A stretch of DNA of 26,204 bases from an uncultured Oscillospiraceae bacterium. Its GTDB lineage: Bacteria; Bacillota; Clostridia; Oscillospirales; Oscillospiraceae. The notes below the pieces were generated by a model. The model did not search any database. It was given only the letters and a program-made list of their open reading frames with translations, and had not been told where the DNA came from. The position numbers were made by a program, and so were the translations under genes. The stretch spans positions 1-26,204 of the forward strand of contig CAJUQS010000030.1 in assembly GCA_910588365.1 (NCBI GenBank), in the 5' to 3' direction. This document shows, piece by piece, positions 7,641 to 13,833 of the stretch; within the stretch, counting starts at the first letter, position 1, and each line of letters opens with the position of its first letter.

Positions 7641-7937
7641 CTATCTCTCCGACTCACCCTCCAGCCGCTCCAGAACGGTCCGGTAGCCCCCCGCGCCGTA
7701 GGTGCAGCACCGGTTGACCCGGCTGATGGTGGCGGTGCTGGCGCCGGTGTCCCGGGCGATGCGGCTGTAGACCAGCTTCTCCCGCAGCATCCGGGCCACC
7801 AGGATCCGCTGGGAGCAGTCCTGAATCTCCTTTCCGGTCATCAGGTCCTCCAGAAAGGCCCGGCACTCCTCCTCCGTCTCCAGGGCGAGGATGGCCCGGA
7901 CCAGCAGGGCGGAGCCCTCCGTATGGAATACATCCAT
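7641..7937 (-). CDS. hisR: YerC/YecD-family TrpR-like regulator, probable histidine-operon repressor (HisR)
   Basis: This 98-residue protein fits the YerC/YecD family of TrpR-like DNA-binding proteins. It is nearly all helical, and the DNA-reading part is VARMLREKLVYSRIARDTGASTATISRVNRCCTYGAGGY at about residues 47-85. Comparative work has proposed members of this family as histidine-responsive regulators in Firmicutes. Its position as first gene of a histidine operon, on the same strand, supports that role, probably as an autoregulated repressor. ATG at 7937 has GAAAAGGAGGCGG upstream and a consensus promoter about 35 bp further up. The family is seen in sequence; ligand and targets are inferred. 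The symbol reflects that inferred role. Confidence 0.88.
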   Translation of the reverse strand: MDVFHTEGSALLVRAILALETEEECRAFLEDLMTGKEIQDCSQRILVARMLREKLVYSRIARDTGASTATISRVNRCCTYGAGGYRTVLERLEGESER

Positions 7938-7970
7938 GGAACCGCCTCCTTTTCAATTTCACGCTTTAGC

Positions 7971-7999
7971 ATGATAGCACGGCAGCGCAAAAAAGTCAA
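7971..7999 (-). promoter_or_regulatory. Sigma-A promoter of the hisR-his operon
   Basis: On the minus strand TTGACT (7999-7994) and TATCAT (7976-7971) are separated by 17 bp. The expected start near 7964 leaves a leader of about 25 nt before the hisR ATG, too short for a T-box or peptide attenuator. The direct repeat TGCTA-tca-TGCTA overlaps the -10 region and could form part of an operator. Confidence 0.8.
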
Positions 8000-8137
8000 T
8001 GCGGCGCATTTGGAAAACATTCATGAGAATTCCGGCGGGACGCCGGGGCTCTCCCGGCATAATCCACAAAATGCGAGAAAATTGTCGGGTAAAACAGATA
8101 AAATTTCGTGACCATCCGTCAAATTAAACATAGGCTG

Positions 8138-8167
8138 TGGACAAAACCGGGGTGTTTCATGTATAAT
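8138..8167 (+). promoter_or_regulatory. Probable promoter of the AraC-family gene
   Basis: TGGACA (8138-8143) and TATAAT (8162-8167) have an 18-bp spacer. The leader then carries a 7-bp hairpin, GGGAGGC/GCCTCCC, at 8177-8200 before the ribosome site at 8231-8240. The promoter is divergent from that of hisR; about 130 bp between the two hold nothing else that I recognise. Confidence 0.65.
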
Positions 8168-8247
8168 AAATCAACCGGGAGGCGCCCCTTATGGCCTCCC
8201 GCTGCCCGTCAGCCCGGGCAGGCAACCTGAGAGGAGGGGAGATGTCA

Positions 8248-9102
8248 ATGAACGATCAATCAAGCAGCATTTACAAGCACTCATTGAAGCTGGAGCGCCG
8301 GACGGCATCACTCTATGTCCAGAATACGGGCTGTCAACAGTGTCCCCCAAGCTACGGCTGGGGCCCGGGGGTGCGCAACCACTTTCTGCTCCACCACGTA
8401 CTGGGCGGAAAGGGCGTGTACGTCTGCCGGGACAGGCGGTATGAGCTGAGCGCGGGAGACACCTTCCTGATCTACCCGGACACCACCATCCACTACTGCG
8501 CCGACGCCGCGGAGCCCTGGGAGTACGTCTGGGTGGGCTTCGGCGGCCTGGACGCGAAGGGCTACGTCGACAGGACGGACTTCTCCCCGGAGGAGCCGGT
8601 CTTCCGCGGCCGGGACAGCGAGATCCTGCGCGGCAGGATGGAGGCGGTCTACAGCAGCTTCGGCACCGCCCCCTGGGAGGTGCTGGAGATGACGGCGCAG
8701 CTCTACAGCCTGCTGTCCTTCCTGGTCCGCTCCTCCACGCGCCAGAGCGGCGAGCGCAGCGAGGCGCCGGACTGCGCCCAGCTGGCCGCGGAGTACATCA
8801 TCAACCACTACGAGGAGCCCATCACCGTGGAGGGCCTGGCGGCCTACGCCTCCGTCAGCCACTCCAGCCTCTACCGCCGGTTTGTCAAGCGCTTCCAGAT
8901 CTCTCCCAAGCGCTTCCTCCTGGAGTACCGCATCGAGCGGGCCTGCGCCCTGCTGGTGAACACCAGCTGCTCCATCCAGGAGATCTCCAACTCGGTGGGA
9001 TTCGAGGACCCGTTTTACTTCTCCCGGGCCTTCAAGGACGTCAAGGGCGTCTCCCCCCGGCAGTACGCGGCCCGGCGCCGGAGCGGCGGGGACGGGCAGT
9101 GA
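8248..9102 (+). CDS. AraC/XylS-family transcriptional regulator, probable galactose-module activator
   Basis: The 284-residue protein has an N-terminal cupin-type sensor (about residues 30-110, with GKGVYVCRDRRYELSAGDTFLIYPD and WEYVWVGFGG) and a C-terminal double helix-turn-helix (about 180-280). The first HTH is ITVEGLAAYASVSHSSLYRRFVKRF, and the end matches the family signature: CSIQEISNSVGFEDPFYFSRAFKDVKGVSPRQYA. The layout is that of sugar-responsive regulators such as MsmR/RafR. It lies just upstream of mglBAC on the same strand, and a 21-bp tandem repeat abuts the mglB promoter, so it probably activates galactose uptake. ATG at 8248 sits 10 nt after GGAGG; ATG at 8242 is an alternative. 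Ligand unknown. Confidence 0.9.
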   Translation: MNDQSSSIYKHSLKLERRTASLYVQNTGCQQCPPSYGWGPGVRNHFLLHHVLGGKGVYVCRDRRYELSAGDTFLIYPDTTIHYCADAAEPWEYVWVGFGGLDAKGYVDRTDFSPEEPVFRGRDSEILRGRMEAVYSSFGTAPWEVLEMTAQLYSLLSFLVRSSTRQSGERSEAPDCAQLAAEYIINHYEEPITVEGLAAYASVSHSSLYRRFVKRFQISPKRFLLEYRIERACALLVNTSCSIQEISNSVGFEDPFYFSRAFKDVKGVSPRQYAARRRSGGDGQ

Positions 9103-9184
9103 TCGCCCCCGGCCCGCCGGAAGCTCCGGTCATCCCGTCAGGGCGCTGGCGCGTCTTCCTGCGGAACTTTTAAGGAGGGACCGT

Positions 9185-9223
9185 ATGAGAACCCGTATCC
9201 ATACCCGGCTGGGGCTTGTTTGA
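9185..9223 (+). pseudogene. Possible 5' remnant of a lost gene
   Basis: A strong ribosome site (AAGGAGG, about 9171-9178) precedes ATG at 9185, which opens a 12-codon frame, MRTRIHTRLGLV, closed by a TGA inside the repeat at 9214-9285. The peptide resembles the cytoplasmic start of a membrane sensor, but that is weak. It may be the beginning of a gene truncated where the repeat now sits, or simply a short uORF. Confidence 0.3.
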
Positions 9224-9285
9224 AAAATGCCGGCAGGCCCGGAGGGCGGCCCTTCTGCCGCCATACTTTGCTGATTTTCCGCCAG
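9214..9285 (+). repeat. Mosaic intergenic repeat, copy B (inverted relative to A and C)
   Basis: GGCTTGTTTGAAAAATGCC, then CCCGGAGGGCGGCC, then TTCTGCCGCCAT is the reverse complement of the 3' parts of the copies at 7543-7640 and 15156-15306. It fills part of the araC-mglB gap. The rest of that gap up to 9420 is AT-rich and shows no gene or motif I can name. Confidence 0.65.
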
Positions 9286-9420
9286 TCTGAACACGTTTAT
9301 TTCATCAGCCCCTCCTGCATATATTCCATCAATCCTGTCCTTTTTGCACAAGATCGAAAGAATCTTTTTGTAAAAAATCGACAGACAACGGGATATTGAT
9401 AGCGTGATTTTAGGGAATTC

Positions 9421-9473
9421 TCCATACACTTGAATAAAAAGTCCATGTACTTGAGGAAAAAGTGAAGTATAAT
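9421..9473 (+). promoter_or_regulatory. mglB promoter with tandem 21-bp operator
   Basis: Bases 9421-9441 and 9442-9462 are adjacent direct copies of a 21-bp unit (core TCCAT-nn-ACTTGA, then AAAAAG), identical at 17 of 21 positions. The second copy overlaps the -35 position, and a consensus TATAAT lies at 9468-9473. There is no good -35 hexamer 17 bp upstream of it. Two direct half-sites spaced by two helical turns and touching the -35 box are the usual arrangement for AraC-type class II activation. The likely protein is the regulator encoded just upstream. Confidence 0.7.
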
Positions 9474-9476
9474 AAT

Positions 9477-9532
9477 GGGGTGCGGGAGAGACGTGTCTCT
9501 CCCGCACCCCGGATTCATGTTATCCGGGGTGC
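9477..9532 (+). promoter_or_regulatory. Two mutually exclusive hairpins in the mglB 5' leader
   Basis: Hairpin 1: 15-bp perfect stem, arms 9477-9491 and 9496-9510 (GGGGTGCGGGAGAGA and complement), loop CGTG. Hairpin 2: 11-bp perfect stem, arms 9504-9514 and 9522-9532 (GCACCCCGGAT and complement), loop TCATGTT. They share 9504-9510, so only one can form. The predicted transcript start is near 9480, so hairpin 1 would cap the 5' end. Hairpin 2 ends 8 nt before the AGGAGG of mglB. Neither is followed by a U run, so this is not a terminator. Confidence 0.7.
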
Positions 9533-9554
9533 AAAAAATAAGGAGGATTACCAG

Positions 9555-10664
9555 ATGAAAAGAGTATGGAAAACACTTGCACTTGTTCTGGCTCTGGCCA
9601 TGATGCTGTCCCTGGCCGCCTGCGGCGGCGGGAACAACAAGGCCCCCGCCAACAACGACACCCAGAAGACCGACGAGCCTGCCACCAACGATGCCCCCAG
9701 CACGCCGGACCCCGCCCCCTCCGGTGAGAAGAAGACCTACAACATCGGCGTGTCCATCTACCAGTTCAACGACAACTTCATGACCCTCTACCGCAACGAG
9801 CTGGAGAGCTACTTCAAGGAGCTCAACAGCGACAGCGTGGAGTACAAGGTCAACATCCAGGACGGCAAGAACGACATGGCCGAGCAGACCAACCAGATCC
9901 AGAACTTCATCACCCAGGGCATGGATCTGATCATCTGCAACCCCGTCCAGACCTCCTCCGCCGACACCCTCATCGATCTGGCTGTTGACGCGGGCATCCC
10001 CATGGTCCTCATCAACCGCGAGCCCCTGGGCGTGGACGCCGACGGCAACACCGTGGACGAGTCCTACCCCGGCATCGTGGACAACGCCATGGTCTGCTAC
10101 GTGGGCGCTGACGCCCGCCAGTCCGGCACCTATCAGGGCGAGATCGTCGCCGCCCTGGACAACAAGGGCGACATGAACGGCGACGGCAAGGTCTCCTATG
10201 TCATGATCATCGGCGACCCCGAGAACCCCGACGCCCAGTACCGCACCGAGTTCTCCATCAAGGCCCTGACCGACGCCGGCGTTGAGGTGGAGGAGCTGAC
10301 CGCTCAGATCGGCAACTGGGATACCAACCAGGGCCAGCAGATCGCCCAGAACGCCCTCAACCAGTTCGGCGATCAGATTGACGTCATCTTCTGCAACAAC
10401 GACGGCATGGCCCTGGGCGCCGCCGCCGCCATCGAGCAGGCCGGCCGCAAGGTGGGCGAGGACATCCTCCTGCTGGGCGTGGACGCCCTGGAGGAGTGCC
10501 AGCAGATGGTCCAGAACGGCACCATGACCGGCACCGTGCTCAACGACCACATCGGCCAGTCCCACAAGGCGGTTGACGTGGCTGTCCAGGCCCTCAACGG
10601 CGAGAGCATCGACAACTACTACTGGGTTGACTACGTCAAGGTTGACGCCAGCTATTTCAATTAA
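9555..10664 (+). CDS. mglB: Galactose/glucose ABC transporter substrate-binding lipoprotein MglB
   Basis: This is the extracellular sugar-binding component of the MglABC importer. The 369-residue precursor has a lipoprotein signal with lipobox LAAC (Cys23), then an Asn/Pro/Thr-rich linker to about residue 60, then a type I periplasmic-binding fold. It matches E. coli MglB rather than RbsB: the calcium loop DMNGDGKV (206-213), the NREP segment, GDPENPDAQYRT, the WDT triplet, NNDGMALGA and GVDAL all line up with known MglB blocks. ATG at 9555 has AGGAGG at 9541-9546. A longer upstream frame crosses the hairpins and is rejected. A strong terminator follows it, which fits the usual excess of binding protein over permease. 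Confidence 0.95.
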   Translation: MKRVWKTLALVLALAMMLSLAACGGGNNKAPANNDTQKTDEPATNDAPSTPDPAPSGEKKTYNIGVSIYQFNDNFMTLYRNELESYFKELNSDSVEYKVNIQDGKNDMAEQTNQIQNFITQGMDLIICNPVQTSSADTLIDLAVDAGIPMVLINREPLGVDADGNTVDESYPGIVDNAMVCYVGADARQSGTYQGEIVAALDNKGDMNGDGKVSYVMIIGDPENPDAQYRTEFSIKALTDAGVEVEELTAQIGNWDTNQGQQIAQNALNQFGDQIDVIFCNNDGMALGAAAAIEQAGRKVGEDILLLGVDALEECQQMVQNGTMTGTVLNDHIGQSHKAVDVAVQALNGESIDNYYWVDYVKVDASYFN

Positions 10665-10690
10665 GGGAACACCGATTACGCACGACAACT

Positions 10691-10726
10691 GCGGGCGGGC
10701 CGCCCCCCGGCGGCCCGCCCGCTTTT
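10691..10726 (+). terminator. Intercistronic terminator between mglB and mglA
   Basis: A perfect 14-bp stem (10691-10704 with 10709-10722, GCGGGCGGGCCGCC and its complement, loop CCCC) is followed by TTTT. No clear second promoter lies between it and mglA, so it probably works as a leaky terminator that lets part of the transcripts continue into mglAC. Confidence 0.85.
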
Positions 10727-10816
10727 CCCAATCCCTCTTTGAGGGGGAGACAGCCGGAGCCGGCCGTCCTCCCCTGAGAGCGGGAGAAACTTTCGCGATA
10801 GATAGGAGGTATGCTT

Positions 10817-12331
10817 ATGAGTGAGTACCGCTTGGAAATGCGGGGCGTGTGCAAGTCCTTCCCCGGCGTGAAGGCCCTGGACCACGCACAGCTCCAGCTC
10901 CGGCCCGGCACGGTCCACGCCCTGATGGGCGAGAACGGCGCCGGAAAGTCCACCCTGATGAAGTGCATGTTCGGCATCTACAAGATGGACGAGGGGGAGA
11001 TCCTGTTCGAGGGGCAGAAGGTGTCCATCGCCGACCCCATGGAGGCGCTGAAAATGGGCATCGCCATGGTCCACCAGGAGCTCCAGCCCATCCCCGCCCG
11101 GACGGTGGGGGAGAACATCTTCCTGGGGCGCTACCCCATGAAGAAGGCCCTGGGCCTCATCCCCATCGTGGACCACAAGAAGATGTACGAGGACACCGCC
11201 GCGCTGCTGAAGAAGGTGCGCATGGACTTCGATCCCCAGCAGATGCTGGGGGAGCTGAGCGTCAGCCAGATGCAGTCGGTGGAGATCGCCAAGGCGGTCA
11301 GCGCCAACTGCAAGGTGCTCATTCTGGACGAGCCCACCTCCTCCCTGACCCAGAACGAGGTGGAGGCCCTGTTCCGCATTGTGGAGGATCTGAAGCGGGA
11401 CGGCGTGGCCATCGTGTACATCTCCCACAAGATGGACGAGATCCTGCGCATCTCCGACGAGGTCACCATCATGCGGGACGGCCAGTACATCGGCACCTGG
11501 CCGGCCAGGGAGATGACCACGGATCTGATTATCACCAAGATGGTGGGCCGGGAGCTGACCAACCTGTTCCCCGAGCGGGACAACCACCCCGGCGAGGTGG
11601 TCTTCCAGGTGGAGGACTTCACCTCCATCAACCCCAAGAGCTTCCGAAACGTCAGCTTTGAGCTGCGCAAGGGGGAGATTCTGGGCGTGGGCGGCCTGGT
11701 GGGCGCCCAGCGCACGGAGCTGATGGAGGGCCTGTTCGGCATCCGCTCCCACACCACCGGGCGCATTACATACAAGGGCAGGGAGCTGAAGATCAGCCGG
11801 CCCAAGAACGCCATCGACCAGGGCGTGGCCATGCTCACCGAGGACCGCCGGGCCACCGGCATCCTGGGCGTGCTCAGCGTGGCGGACAACATCTCCATCG
11901 CCTCTTTGAGGCAGTATCTGGACTTCGGCGTGTGCATCAACAGCAGGAAGGTGGAGCAGCTGGTCCGGGACAACGTGAGGAAGATGAACATCAAGACCCC
12001 CTCCAGCAGGACCCTTATCAAATCCCTCTCCGGCGGCAACCAGCAGAAGGTGCTCATCGGCCGCTGGCTGGCCAACAGCCCGGATGTTCTGATTCTGGAT
12101 GAGCCTACCCGGGGAATCGACGTGGGCGCGAAGTACGAAATCTACTGCATTATCGCGGAGCTGGCCAAACAGGGCAAAAGCATCATCATGATCTCCAGCG
12201 AGATGAGCGAGCTCATCGGCATGTCCGACCGGGTGATGGTCATGTGCGACGGCCGGGTCACCGGCTTCATCGACGGCAAGGACGCCACCCAGGAGAACAT
12301 CATGGAGCTGGCCACCAAATTTGCGTCCTAG
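10817..12331 (+). CDS. mglA: Galactose/methyl galactoside ABC transporter ATP-binding protein MglA
   Basis: MglA is the tandem ATPase that drives MglC. The 504-residue protein is full length, with two ABC domains. Domain 1 has Walker A GENGAGKS (38-45), signature LSVSQMQSVEIAKA and Walker B VLILDEPTSSL. Domain 2 has a degenerate Walker A without the lysine (GGLVGAQRTE), then LSGGNQQKV and VLILDEPTRGID. The missing second lysine is normal for carbohydrate-uptake type 2 transporters. AGGAGGT ends at 10810, so ATG 10817 is preferred over ATG 10811, which touches the ribosome site. Confidence 0.96.
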   Translation: MSEYRLEMRGVCKSFPGVKALDHAQLQLRPGTVHALMGENGAGKSTLMKCMFGIYKMDEGEILFEGQKVSIADPMEALKMGIAMVHQELQPIPARTVGENIFLGRYPMKKALGLIPIVDHKKMYEDTAALLKKVRMDFDPQQMLGELSVSQMQSVEIAKAVSANCKVLILDEPTSSLTQNEVEALFRIVEDLKRDGVAIVYISHKMDEILRISDEVTIMRDGQYIGTWPAREMTTDLIITKMVGRELTNLFPERDNHPGEVVFQVEDFTSINPKSFRNVSFELRKGEILGVGGLVGAQRTELMEGLFGIRSHTTGRITYKGRELKISRPKNAIDQGVAMLTEDRRATGILGVLSVADNISIASLRQYLDFGVCINSRKVEQLVRDNVRKMNIKTPSSRTLIKSLSGGNQQKVLIGRWLANSPDVLILDEPTRGIDVGAKYEIYCIIAELAKQGKSIIMISSEMSELIGMSDRVMVMCDGRVTGFIDGKDATQENIMELATKFAS

Positions 12332-12359
12332 CGCCGTGTGTTAAAGGAGGAAACGATAT

Positions 12360-13388
12360 ATGGAAAAAACAATGTCTCTGCCCCAGAAGATCTGGAAGGT
12401 TATCAAGGACAACCCCATCGTGGTCCTGCTGGTGTTTGTGTGTATCATCGTGGGCTTTACCATTGAAAACTTCTTCTCCTTCCGCAACCTCAACAGCCTC
12501 ATCAGCAACACCACCGTCCGCTTCCTCATCGCCCTGGGCGTGAGCGGGTGCCTGATCACCAAGGGCACGGACCTGTCCGCCGGCCGCGCCGTGGGCCTGT
12601 GCGCGTGCCTTGCCGGCACCCTGCTCCAGGACCCCACCTACACGGGCCGCATGTACAACTGGCCGGAGTTCAGCATTCCCGTGGCCTTCCTGGTCGTGAT
12701 AGCGGTGGGCGCGGCCTTCGGCCTCGTCAACGGCCTCATCATCTCCAAGCTGAACGTGCCCCCCTTCATCGCCACCCTGGGCACCCAGACCATCATCTAC
12801 GGCATCTGTCTGGTATTCACCAATGCCCAGCCCATCGGCAACTTCAAGGACAGCTACAAGAACGCGGTCAACGGCACCTGGCTGAAGGGCATCTTCACCC
12901 TCAACGGCGAGTCCTTCCCCGGCATCCCCTACCTGCTGGCGTGGGCGGCGATTTTCGGCCTGCTGTTCTGGTTCATCTACAACAAGGCCACCCACGGCAA
13001 GTACATGTACGCCATCGGCGGCAATGAGAACGCCGCCGAGGTCTCCGGCGTGAACACCGTGCGCACCAAGATCATCATCTACGTCACCGCCGGCGTCATG
13101 TACGCCATCGCCGGCTTCCTGCTGGCCCCCAAGGGCGGCGGCGCTTCCTCCGGCTCCGGCATGGGCTATGAGCTGGAGGCCATCGCCGGCTGTACCATCG
13201 GCGGCGTGTCCACCACCGGCGGTATCGGTACGGTGGGCGGCGTGCTGGTGGGCGTGCTGGTGTTCGAGCTTTTGAAGATCGTGCTCCAGTTCCTGGGCGT
13301 CAACCCCTACTACAACTACATCGTCCAGGGTCTGGTCATCGTCACGGCCGTGGCCATGGATATCCGCAAGTACGTGGCCAAGAAGTAA
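12360..13388 (+). CDS. mglC: Galactose/methyl galactoside ABC transporter permease MglC
   Basis: MglC is the membrane channel of the galactose importer. It has 342 residues with about nine or ten hydrophobic spans, starting with PIVVLLVFVCIIVGFTI (about 20-36). The permease signature is clear: LITKGTDLSAGRAVGL, VNGLIISKLNVPPFIATLGTQTIIYG, then ATHGKYMYAIGGNENAAEVSGVNT, the cytoplasmic coupling loop for MglA, and the glycine-rich EAIAGCTIGGVSTTGGIGTVGG. ATG at 12360 has AAAGGAGG at 12343-12350, 28 bp after mglA. Its stop overlaps the next small gene (TAATG). Confidence 0.96.
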   Translation: MEKTMSLPQKIWKVIKDNPIVVLLVFVCIIVGFTIENFFSFRNLNSLISNTTVRFLIALGVSGCLITKGTDLSAGRAVGLCACLAGTLLQDPTYTGRMYNWPEFSIPVAFLVVIAVGAAFGLVNGLIISKLNVPPFIATLGTQTIIYGICLVFTNAQPIGNFKDSYKNAVNGTWLKGIFTLNGESFPGIPYLLAWAAIFGLLFWFIYNKATHGKYMYAIGGNENAAEVSGVNTVRTKIIIYVTAGVMYAIAGFLLAPKGGGASSGSGMGYELEAIAGCTIGGVSTTGGIGTVGGVLVGVLVFELLKIVLQFLGVNPYYNYIVQGLVIVTAVAMDIRKYVAKK

Positions 13389-13591
13389 TGATGGACGATG
13401 AAAGCAGGGAGAACCTGAGCGGGGACGCCGGTGAGGAGGACAAGCGCACCGCCTGGCAGCGGAACAAGGAGGCCCTTTACGACAAGGTGCCTCTGACCCT
13501 CCGCCAGCTGGACATCATCATCGCCCTGGGCCTGCTGGGCCTGGCGGTGGTGGCGGTGCTGATCTTCCTGGAGGCGTCGGGCGTCCTATAG
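13388..13591 (+). CDS. 67-aa single-span membrane protein coupled to mglC
   Basis: I do not recognise the family. The first half (about 1-40) is charged and acidic, then polar (DESRENLSGDAGEEDKRTA), and should be cytoplasmic. One hydrophobic helix follows, DIIIALGLLGLAVVAVLIF (about 43-61), with a short exported tail. The start overlaps the mglC stop (TAATG), so it should be translated by ribosomes finishing mglC; ATG at 13391 is an alternative. It is the last gene before a terminator. The position suggests an accessory subunit or regulator of the importer, but that is inference only. Absence of stops, tight coupling and a plausible membrane topology argue that it is real. Confidence 0.7.
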   Translation: MMDDESRENLSGDAGEEDKRTAWQRNKEALYDKVPLTLRQLDIIIALGLLGLAVVAVLIFLEASGVL

Positions 13592-13603
13592 AAACCGCAT
13601 GAG

Positions 13604-13635
13604 ATGAGCTCCGGGAATTCCCGGAGCTCATTTTG
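13604..13635 (+). terminator. Terminator of the mgl operon
   Basis: Perfect 28-bp palindrome (13604-13631): 12-bp stem ATGAGCTCCGGG with complement and AATT loop, leading into TTTT. It begins 12 bp after the stop codon of the 67-aa gene and separates mgl from galK. The architecture and loop match the palindrome at 22144-22171. Confidence 0.8.
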
Positions 13636-13665
13636 ACAGAAAAATGGACAAGGATGCACGGAAAA

Positions 13666-13698
13666 TCCATGTTCATCCCCGCGCCCTGTCTCTATAAT
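13666..13698 (+). promoter_or_regulatory. galK promoter with a TCCATG core like that of mglB
   Basis: TATAAT at 13693-13698 has only a poor -35 (TGTTCA). TCCATGTTC starts at 13666, 27 nt upstream of the -10 box; in the mglB promoter TCCATGTAC starts 26 nt upstream. Both are preceded by an A-rich run. This suggests the same AraC-type protein acts at both. Only one convincing half-site is visible here, so the call is weaker than for mglB. Confidence 0.55.
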
Positions 13699-13833
13699 AT
13701 GGCTAGAAATGATGAAGATTCCATCCCTGTTATTGGGCGGAAAACTTGGATATCGAGCAAATCTCAGCGGGAAATAAAATTCTTTTTCCCTCTTTTTCTT
13801 AACGGAAAAGGAAGGAATGCAAAGGAGGCAGCT

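Noticed and set aside
7526..7657. Longer hisZ start (extra 44 residues)
   Set aside because: The extension reads through a dispersed repeat, and the ATG at 7525 has its own GGAGG site and the conserved N terminus.
7938..7970. T-box or histidine leader peptide before the his operon
   Set aside because: The predicted leader is about 25 nt, with no room for specifier, antiterminator or a His-rich peptide.
9477..9532. Rho-independent terminator before mglB
   Set aside because: Both hairpins are followed by A-rich sequence rather than a T run, and they lie at the transcript start.
9297..10688. 463-codon minus-strand ORF opposite mglB
   Set aside because: It mirrors the mglB codon pattern and is made of repetitive Val/Gly/Leu/His runs typical of an antisense shadow.
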